Of a stretch of 5,490 nucleotides of DNA, positions 1 to 5,490 are shown piece by piece. A program made the translations under genes and the position numbers. The stretch's first letter is position 1; the number at the start of each line of letters is the position of its first letter. This stretch comes from Gemmatimonadota bacterium. Its GTDB lineage: Bacteria > Gemmatimonadota > Gemmatimonadetes > Gemmatimonadales > GWC2-71-9. The stretch covers positions 1 through 5,490 of the forward strand of contig JAOUIC010000142.1 of the NCBI GenBank assembly GCA_029884275.1, in the 5' to 3' direction. The notes beneath the pieces were generated by a model that was not told the DNA's origin, searched no databases, and was given only the letters and a program-made list of their open reading frames with translations.

Positions 1-1
1 G

Positions 2-2242
2 GCCACCCCCGAGACCCCCACCTGGAACGTGGTCATTGTGACCACCGGCATCGCCCGGCGGTGGTTCGAGGATGCGCTGATCTCCCGCCGGGACACGCTG
101 GTGGTGGACGAGATCCACCAGACCTCGGCCGAGCTCGAGCTCTGCCTGGCGCTCGGCAAGAAGGAGGGGTGCCGCTTCGTCTGGCTCAGCGCCACAGTGG
201 ACCCCTCCTTCTACGCCCGGTACCTGGACTCGGCGGAAGTGCTGGAGACGACTGCCTTCGATGCGGCCCGGCGTGCCAGGGTGAAGGTGCTGCAGCTCCG
301 GGCCGAGGAGTTTCTCGACGACAAGTTCCTGCGCCACGTCATCCGCGAGAAGCGCGGCGTCGGCGTGTTCGTTCCGACTCGGGCGGAGGTGGAACAGCTC
401 GCGCGCGGCATCGGCGAGCGGTGGCCGCGGCTCAACACCGCGTTCTACCACGGCGGTGAACCGATCCGGGTCATCCGCCCCTTTCTCGAGGGCGAAGCGC
501 GCCACCCCTTCCTGCTGGCCATGACCGCCGCCGGCCAGTCGGCGCTGAACATCCGGGGGCTCGACACCGTGGTCATCTACGATGCGCGCTACGCCAATGT
601 GGTGGACCGCGGACGGAACGTGCTCCACCGGCTCTACCTCGGCGCGAACGAGATCCTGCAGATGGCGGGACGGGTGCACGGCCGGGTGGAGGGAGGTGAG
701 GTGTTCATCCTGAGCGACCGTGAGCTGGTCTTCGAGCAGCTCAGGCCCACGCCCCCCGAGTTCCAGCTGGCCGGCGACGCCGAGCGGGTGGCCATCACCT
801 GCGCCGCCATCGGGGTCGACGCCACCGACCTCGAACTGCCGGTGCCGCTCGACCGCACCGCCTACCGCCGCGCCGTGGCGCTCCTCACCGACCGCGGCCT
901 CATCGAAGCGGGGCGCCTGACGAAATACGGCCGCGAGGTGGAGGCCATGCCGGTCGACCGGGCATGGGGCGAACTGCTGGTGCACGCCGGCACCGCGCTG
1001 GCGCCGGTGGTGGCGGTCTGTTCCAACATCGACTCGCTGCACCGCATGACGAGGGAGGAGCGAGAACTGGAAGGGATCCGCGTCGCCGGGAGCGACCACC
1101 TCACGGCCTACAATCTCTTCGCCGAGGCGGTGAACCGGCACGGCTACCTGGGCGAGGTATACGGCCTGCCGCGGCACCTCTTCGATGAGGAAGGTCTCGC
1201 CGAATGGGCGGAGGGCCGCGGAGTGCTGGTCAAGGCGATCGAGGACGTGGCGCTTGGCACCGCCTCGGTGTACCGGGCGCTGGAAGTGCCGCTGCCCGCG
1301 AAGCTCCCCTACGCCGACAAGGCGCTGCGGGAGGGGTGGACCGACCTGGTCGCCCGCATCATGCCGTTCGACCTGGTGCTGGATGAGCAGACCGCGGACG
1401 GCCAGCCGGCCCGCATCTCGAGGAACTCGGTGGCCGGGAGCTGGGGCGCCGTGGCCGGCAATCTCCGGTACTTCGCCGACCGGTTCGGCGTTCCCCGCGC
1501 GGCGATCGAAGGCACCACGCTGCCGTACGACCTGATCCGGCGCTACGCTCGCCGCAGCGCTCCCGAGGTCGAACTAGGGGGCCCGCGCAAGCATCGCGGG
1601 CTCTATCTGCGGAGCCGGCTCTCCTACTTCGGTTTCGAGCTCGATGCCGAGGTCGAGCCGCTTCCGGCGGAAGTGGCCGAGGAGCTGGGCCCCGCGCTTC
1701 GGGCGGAGCTGACCCGCGCCCTGCTCGCCGGCGAGACCACCCACCCGAATCAGGGACGGGTGCGGCGCGGCGCGGCAATGCTGGGAGAGCTCTGGCGTCG
1801 GTCGGGAGGCACGCTGGCGGCGGCTTCGCCCGATGAAGTGCGGCGGCATCTGGCGAAACAGCTGGAAGGCGTGGACGGCTGGGACGGCTTCCTCGCTGCC
1901 AGAGTAGACCTGGATCCGGGGCTGCTGGTTTCCGAGGCGGCGAGCACCCCGCTCATGAGCCTCCCGGCGAACGTGCGCCTCCTGGGCGACGTCGTGCCGC
2001 TCGCGTATGAGATCACCGAGGAGGGCGGCGCCGTCCGGATCATGCTGCGCGAGGGTCAGGCACGGCGGCTTGGTGAGCGAGATCTGCCGCGGCTCGACCG
2101 GCCGATCCGGTTCGCGGTGGTCCGGGGCAACCGCCCCGCGCTCGAGGCGGACACCCTCGATGGGCTCCGAGCGGCGCTCCGCGCCGATGGACCCGGTGAG
2201 CGACATCGCCGGGTCCAGCACGGTCGCCGCCACCGCCGCTAG
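2..2242 (+). CDS. DEAH-type superfamily 2 ATP-dependent helicase, HrpA/HrpB-like, 5' end missing
   Basis: Probable ATP-driven RNA (or other nucleic acid) helicase in the cytoplasm. The frame is open from base 2, so the true start lies upstream; GTG at 29 is only an internal valine. Numbering residues from that GTG, I see motif Ib (TTG, 5-7), the DEIH Walker B box (27-30), motif III SAT (54-56), a motif IV region FVPTR (114-118), YHG (140-142), motif V starting at T166 (SALNIRG), and motif VI QMAGRVHGR (211-219). A winged-helix/helicase-associated region follows, with the typical LTKYGREVEAMPVDR stretch (297-311). Walker A should lie roughly 60-90 residues before the window. The order matches the DEAH branch (HrpA/HrpB) better than DEAD or Ski2. 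The last 400 residues are not clearly HrpA- or HrpB-specific, so no symbol is given. Motif VI carries one extra residue. The protein ends in an Arg/His-rich tail just before TAG at 2240. Helicase identity is firm; substrate is unknown. Confidence -1.
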   Translation, partial: ATPETPTWNVVIVTTGIARRWFEDALISRRDTLVVDEIHQTSAELELCLALGKKEGCRFVWLSATVDPSFYARYLDSAEVLETTAFDAARRARVKVLQLRAEEFLDDKFLRHVIREKRGVGVFVPTRAEVEQLARGIGERWPRLNTAFYHGGEPIRVIRPFLEGEARHPFLLAMTAAGQSALNIRGLDTVVIYDARYANVVDRGRNVLHRLYLGANEILQMAGRVHGRVEGGEVFILSDRELVFEQLRPTPPEFQLAGDAERVAITCAAIGVDATDLELPVPLDRTAYRRAVALLTDRGLIEAGRLTKYGREVEAMPVDRAWGELLVHAGTALAPVVAVCSNIDSLHRMTREERELEGIRVAGSDHLTAYNLFAEAVNRHGYLGEVYGLPRHLFDEEGLAEWAEGRGVLVKAIEDVALGTASVYRALEVPLPAKLPYADKALREGWTDLVARIMPFDLVLDEQTADGQPARISRNSVAGSWGAVAGNLRYFADRFGVPRAAIEGTTLPYDLIRRYARRSAPEVELGGPRKHRGLYLRSRLSYFGFELDAEVEPLPAEVAEELGPALRAELTRALLAGETTHPNQGRVRRGAAMLGELWRRSGGTLAAASPDEVRRHLAKQLEGVDGWDGFLAARVDLDPGLLVSEAASTPLMSLPANVRLLGDVVPLAYEITEEGGAVRIMLREGQARRLGERDLPRLDRPIRFAVVRGNRPALEADTLDGLRAALRADGPGERHRRVQHGRRHRR

Positions 2243-2265
2243 CCGCCCTGAGCCACGGCCGGCAG

Positions 2266-3210
2266 ATGCCATCCTCCCGATCCGAGTCCACCCCCGGCCA
2301 CGGCGCCTACGGCGCCCTGGTGCTGGTGCAGTTCCTGTTCGCGAGCCTCGCGATCACCGGCCGCTGGGTGCTGCCGGTGGTACCGCCGGGCCTGCTCCTC
2401 CTCGCCCGCGCCATCGGGGCGGCAGGCGCGCTCCTGCTTTTCAATGCGGTGCGCCGTGGCCCCTGGCTCAGCGACCGGAAGGTGCTGGTCCGAGTCGCGC
2501 TGTCGGCCCTGCTCGGAGTGACGGCGAACCAGGCCTTCTTTCTGTTCGGCCTGCGGTACACCACGGCGGTGAACGCCACGATCCTCGTCACGACCGTGCC
2601 CGTCTTCACGGTCCTGGGCTCCCTGCTCCTCGGCCAGGAACGTCCATCGCCGCTCAAGCTCGGAGGGATCGGTCTCGCGGCCCTGGGCGCGATCTACCTG
2701 GTGGGACCCGACCGGTTTTCCTTCGCGCCCGGCGCCGCCCTGGGAAACCTCCTGATCCTCCTCGGGATGGTGTGCTACGCCGGCTACTTTCTTCTCTTCA
2801 AGCCCATCGTCGCCCGGCACGACACCATGACGCTCGCGACCTATGTCATGGTCTTTGCGGCGGCCGGCTCCCTGCCGATCGGCATCCCGGCCGTGTTCAC
2901 CACGGACCTCGGCGCCATTCCGGCGAGGATCTGGATTCTGGTCGGATACATCGTTCTCTTTCCGACCATCGGCACCTACTTCCTCAACCTCTGGGCGCTG
3001 CAACGGGCCTCGTCCAACACCGTGGCCAGTTTCATCTATCTCCAGCCGCTCTTCACGGCGCTGGCCTCCCCGGTCTTCCTGCCCGGAGAGCAGATGGGGG
3101 AGCGCACCCTGGTGGCTGGGGCGGCCATCTTTGCCGGGCTCGGGCTGGTCATTCTGGCCGAGCGCGCCCAGCGGGTGGAGGTGCCGGTAGGACCGGGGGT
3201 GGGAGAGTAG
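2266..3210 (+). CDS. EamA/DMT-superfamily transporter
   Basis: Predicted inner-membrane permease of the drug/metabolite transporter superfamily; members export amino acids, metabolites or drugs, and the substrate cannot be read from sequence. The 314 residues form two EamA repeats, about 14-125 and 158-298, with roughly ten hydrophobic segments. Each repeat ends in the family signature: GLRYTTAVNATILVTTVPVF (95-114) with E125 after the next helix, and the matching ALQRASSNTVASFIYLQP (244-261) with E275. Length is normal for the family. ATG 2266 is the only ATG or GTG in this frame after the upstream stop at 2197, so the start is well fixed although no clear Shine-Dalgarno precedes it. It begins 23 bases after the helicase stop, so co-transcription is likely but a functional link is not implied. 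The C-terminal tail after residue 299 is short and probably cytoplasmic. Confidence -1.
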   Translation: MPSSRSESTPGHGAYGALVLVQFLFASLAITGRWVLPVVPPGLLLLARAIGAAGALLLFNAVRRGPWLSDRKVLVRVALSALLGVTANQAFFLFGLRYTTAVNATILVTTVPVFTVLGSLLLGQERPSPLKLGGIGLAALGAIYLVGPDRFSFAPGAALGNLLILLGMVCYAGYFLLFKPIVARHDTMTLATYVMVFAAAGSLPIGIPAVFTTDLGAIPARIWILVGYIVLFPTIGTYFLNLWALQRASSNTVASFIYLQPLFTALASPVFLPGEQMGERTLVAGAAIFAGLGLVILAERAQRVEVPVGPGVGE

Positions 3211-3212
3211 CC

Positions 3213-3269
3213 TCGTGGCGCTGTCCATTCCCCGATGGGTCAGGCGTCACTATGGGCAGGACGCCACGA
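3213..3269. promoter_or_regulatory. Overlapping inverted repeats between transporter and regulator genes
   Basis: The 97-base gap 3211-3307 holds two perfect inverted repeats that share one arm. The outer pair is TCGTGGCG (3213-3220) with CGCCACGA (3262-3269), 8-base arms 41 bases apart. The inner pair is GGCGTC (3243-3248) with GACGCC (3260-3265), 6-base arms 11 bases apart. Both use the CGCC at 3262-3265, so as RNA they could not form together. No T-run follows, so a classical intrinsic terminator is unlikely. They could be an operator for the downstream Fis-type regulator or alternative RNA hairpins, or chance pairing in GC-rich DNA. No good sigma-70 or sigma-54 promoter was found in the gap. 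Confidence -1.
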
Positions 3270-3307
3270 TCTGAAACCCCATTGAAACGAGCGCCGTAGG
3301 CCCGACC

Positions 3308-3784
3308 ATGCCGGATACCCCGACAATTGCCCCATCGATCTTTTCCCCCATGGCCAAGGCGCTCCTCGACGGGTTCAGCGAGGGCGTCATCGTCTTCGAC
3401 CAGGCCGGGCACGTGGTCTACGCCAACGCCCCCGCCCGCGATGCGGTGGCCGGGCTCCTGGACCTGGACAACGAGGATGCCAAGGCGCTCATGCCGCGGC
3501 TCGCCGCCATGGGGGGACGGCTTCGGCCCCTCAGGGTCGGTCACCTGGAACTGGGTGAGGCGATGTTCGTCCCCGGAGTCGAGGGACCGACCACGCTGGC
3601 GGACCGCGAACGCGACGCGATCGTCCGGACCCTCGACCAGAACGGCTGGAAGCTGGCGGAATCCGCGCGGAGCCTCGGCATCAGCCGCACCACGCTCTGG
3701 CGCCGGCTCAAGACCTACGGCCTGCACCGTGACGGGCGCAGCCGGTGGCACCGGAGCCCGGTGACGGCCGAAACCCAGACCTGA
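3308..3784 (+). CDS. Small PAS-Fis transcriptional regulator without AAA+ domain
   Basis: Probable DNA-binding regulator of 158 residues. Residues 19-47 (LLDGFSEGVIVFD, then GHVVYANAPARDAV) are the typical opening of a PAS sensor domain; the remainder, to about residue 90, is shorter than a full PAS fold. Residues 97-140 are a Fis-type helix-turn-helix (HTH_8) of the kind found at the C-terminus of NtrC-family activators, with recognition part LGISRTTLWRRLKTYGL (123-139). The AAA+ sigma-54 activation domain that normally lies between PAS and Fis is absent, so it cannot drive sigma-54 open-complex formation itself and probably acts as a simple repressor or activator. No phosphoacceptor receiver domain is visible. 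ATG 3308 is preferred; ATG 3350 (Met15) also keeps the whole PAS region, and neither has a clear ribosome site. The next gene starts 2 bases after its TGA, which implies one operon. The ligand or signal is unknown. Confidence -1.
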   Translation: MPDTPTIAPSIFSPMAKALLDGFSEGVIVFDQAGHVVYANAPARDAVAGLLDLDNEDAKALMPRLAAMGGRLRPLRVGHLELGEAMFVPGVEGPTTLADRERDAIVRTLDQNGWKLAESARSLGISRTTLWRRLKTYGLHRDGRSRWHRSPVTAETQT

Positions 3785-3786
3785 CC

Positions 3787-5490
3787 GTGGCGGGCGAAGC
3801 GCTGCTGTTGCTGGCGGCGCTCGCCGCACCCTCCGATACCACCGTCTTCGCCGATTCTGCCACCCGGCTCATGGTCGAGCGGGGCATGGCGCGGCACAGC
3901 GCCCAGGATTCCCTGGTGCGCGACTACACCGCCACCTTCCACTACCGCATCTCCTACGGCATCGGCCGGCGCCGGTGGGCCGAGGTTCCCAACGTCGCCG
4001 CCGAGGAGCAGGCCGGCCGCCTGCAGTGGTCCCAGCCCAACGACCTCCGGGTCGAGATCCTGGGCCGGCGCTCCGCCGCCCGGTCGCAGGATTTCCGCAT
4101 CCGCAACGTGCTCAACGAGCCGTGGTTCATCCCGCGGACGCTGAGCGATTCGCTCCGCGTCTTCGGCAACGATGTTCCCGAACGGCCCGCGATCCATCCG
4201 TTGTCTCCGGGCGGGCCCGAGTGGTACCGCTACGCCCTGACCGACAGCGTGACAGTCTCCACCCTCGACGGGCAGCGCGTGAAGCTGCTCGGCGTGGAAG
4301 TCACGCCTCGGCGCATCGGGGCGTCACTGATCACCGGCCGCCTGTGGCTCGAGGCCGAGTCAGGGAGCCTGGTGCGATTCACCTTCCGGTTCGTGGGGAG
4401 CGCGCTGTGGGTCGACGCCGACGAGGACTTCGACGGCAACGAGAAGTGGACCCGGCGGGCCAATGACCTCATCAATCGTATTCTGACGCTGAACGCCGAC
4501 CTCGAATACGCGCTGCAGGACGGCCGGCACTGGATGCCCTACCGCCAGACCGTCTCGGGCCGGATCGAGTTGCCCTGGTTCGGGCAGCTGGTGGTGCCGT
4601 TCGAGGCGCGGACGCTGTTCGACGAATACACCGTCAACACCGGTGAGCCGATCCGCTTCGACCTGCCCCTGCCGGCCGAGGTGACCGACCCCGACAGCCT
4701 CCGCGCCCTGGCCCGGGCGAGGCGGGATTCGATCCGGGAGCAGCGGGCGCGGGAGTACGGCGAGGAGGAGGCGGCCAATCGCGACCGGTGGCCGTCGGAC
4801 CATGCAGGGCGCTGGGACGGCGGCCGGTACGAGATCCACCGGGCTCCCGGCGATTCACTCGAGGCGTACCAGGAATGGGAGGCGCCGATCGACCTGGGGG
4901 AGGACCCCTATTACGACCGAGAGCTCAGGCGGCTGGAGTCCGACCTGGAGCGGATGGCGGTCGACCTGCCGTCGGAGCTCACCGGCCAGCGGCGCCACGG
5001 ATTCGACTGGGAACATGCCAGCGAGTGGTTCCGCTACAACCGGGTGCAGGGCTTCGCGCCGGGCGTGGGCTACCGGGTGCGGATGCCGGGCGACGGATTC
5101 ACGACCCTGCGGGGTGATGTGCGATTCGGCTTCAGCGACGAGCGCGTCACCGGCGGGCTGTGGGTGGTGCGCGAGGCGCCGGGTGCGCGCTGGAGCCTGC
5201 ACGGCTATCGGGAGATCGGTTCCGCCGATCCCTTCTCTCGGGCCAACGCGTTCGGCAACACCGTCAACGCGATCTTCGCCGCTCACGACGACGCCGACTA
5301 TCTCCTCGCCAACGGAGCCCGGCTGATCCGGGAGGGCTCGCTCGGCACCGGCCTCGAACTCGTCACCGAGGTCGGATTCGAGGACCAGCACAGCGTCACC
5401 CGCGAGGCGCACTCGGGGTTGAACGATCTGCTGGGCGGCTCGGGGGACTTCCCGCCCAACTCCGCGATCGACGAGGACGTTTTCGGCCTC
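3787..5490 (+). CDS. Predicted outer-membrane beta-barrel protein, DUF5686-like, 3' end missing
   Basis: An open frame of 568 codons runs from GTG 3787 to the window edge with no stop. Residues 5-14 (ALLLLAALAA) form a hydrophobic core followed by PSD, consistent with a short export signal. Residues about 43-290 look like a periplasmic beta-rich domain reminiscent of LolA/RseB-type folds, including LITGRLWLEAESGSLVRFTF and the later HWMPYRQ. Residues 302-395 are a highly charged, probably helical linker. From WFRYNRVQGFAPGVGY (residues 414-429) onward there are alternating amphipathic strands separated by turns, and NTVNAIFAAHDDADYLLANGARL, the pattern I know from DUF5686-type outer-membrane barrels. 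Most of the barrel lies beyond the window. Function is unknown; the barrel may export or anchor something at the surface. The frame continues in-frame upstream to GTG 3745, which would overlap the regulator gene; GTG 3787, 2 bases after the regulator stop, is the simpler choice. Coding status is firm, the family assignment moderate. Confidence -1.
   Translation, partial: MAGEALLLLAALAAPSDTTVFADSATRLMVERGMARHSAQDSLVRDYTATFHYRISYGIGRRRWAEVPNVAAEEQAGRLQWSQPNDLRVEILGRRSAARSQDFRIRNVLNEPWFIPRTLSDSLRVFGNDVPERPAIHPLSPGGPEWYRYALTDSVTVSTLDGQRVKLLGVEVTPRRIGASLITGRLWLEAESGSLVRFTFRFVGSALWVDADEDFDGNEKWTRRANDLINRILTLNADLEYALQDGRHWMPYRQTVSGRIELPWFGQLVVPFEARTLFDEYTVNTGEPIRFDLPLPAEVTDPDSLRALARARRDSIREQRAREYGEEEAANRDRWPSDHAGRWDGGRYEIHRAPGDSLEAYQEWEAPIDLGEDPYYDRELRRLESDLERMAVDLPSELTGQRRHGFDWEHASEWFRYNRVQGFAPGVGYRVRMPGDGFTTLRGDVRFGFSDERVTGGLWVVREAPGARWSLHGYREIGSADPFSRANAFGNTVNAIFAAHDDADYLLANGARLIREGSLGTGLELVTEVGFEDQHSVTREAHSGLNDLLGGSGDFPPNSAIDEDVFGL

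Noticed and set aside
1578..1604. Hairpin with perfect 7-base stem GCCCGCG / CGCGGGC and 7-base loop
   Set aside because: It lies inside the helicase coding region with no T-run after it; stems of this size occur by chance in GC-rich DNA.
1574..2272. Open frame on the minus strand opposite the helicase end (about 232 codons)
   Set aside because: Shadow of the helicase frame, with Arg/Pro/Gly-rich composition and no domain.
2..3210. Helicase as part of an antiviral defence system
   Set aside because: No nuclease, methylase, Argonaute or other defence partner is visible, and the neighbour is an ordinary metabolite transporter; the HrpA/HrpB-like layout fits a housekeeping RNA role better.
2239..3228. 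Long open frame on the minus strand opposite the transporter (about 329 codons)
   Set aside because: It mirrors the transporter, whose EamA signatures are clear; the antisense product is a low-complexity charged sequence with no recognisable domain, as expected from GC-rich coding DNA.
3216..3230. TGGCGC element resembling the -24 part of a sigma-54 promoter
   Set aside because: The GC doublet expected at -12 with the required spacing is absent (TC instead).
2007..3299. 430-codon plus-strand frame overlapping helicase end, transporter and gap
   Set aside because: It overlaps two well-supported genes in another frame and encodes Pro/Arg/Gly-rich sequence without family features.
3282..3310. 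TTGAAA as a possible -35 box before the regulator gene
   Set aside because: A -10 box at normal spacing would fall on the start codon, and no TATAAT-like sequence is there.
4855..5412. Minus-strand frame of about 185 codons opposite the outer-membrane protein
   Set aside because: The opposite plus-strand frame is open for 568 codons with coherent barrel features; the antisense is a shadow.

Overview
This is a GC-rich bacterial stretch with four closely packed genes, all on the + strand. The first and last genes run off the window edges. The uniformly GC-rich third codon positions, the double-membrane (outer-membrane barrel) protein at the right end, and the general character of the proteins suggest a Gram-negative, high-GC lineage such as Gemmatimonadota or a relative. 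That assignment is inference from protein style; no rRNA or marker gene is present to confirm it.

Layout. Positions 2-2242 hold the 3' part of a large DEAH-type superfamily 2 helicase; its Walker A region lies upstream of the window. After 23 bases comes a complete 314-residue EamA/DMT-family inner-membrane transporter (2266-3210). A 97-base gap follows, the only sizeable intergenic space. It contains two overlapping inverted repeats that share one arm, but no convincing promoter or terminator. A small 158-residue regulator (3308-3784) joins a short PAS-like sensor region directly to a Fis-type helix-turn-helix, with no AAA+ domain between them. Two bases after its stop, a large reading frame opens at GTG 3787 and stays open to the end of the window (568 codons seen). 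It looks like an exported outer-membrane protein with a periplasmic N-terminal region, a highly charged linker and the start of a beta-barrel resembling the DUF5686 group.

How they may work together. The helicase and transporter may share a transcript because they are only 23 bases apart, but nothing links them functionally. The regulator and the outer-membrane protein are very probably co-transcribed, and the regulator may control that unit; this rests on position only. I see no mobile element, CRISPR array, RNA gene or recognisable defence system. The points most worth a second look are the altered helicase motif VI, the PAS-Fis regulator paired with the outer-membrane protein, and the paired inverted repeats upstream of them.
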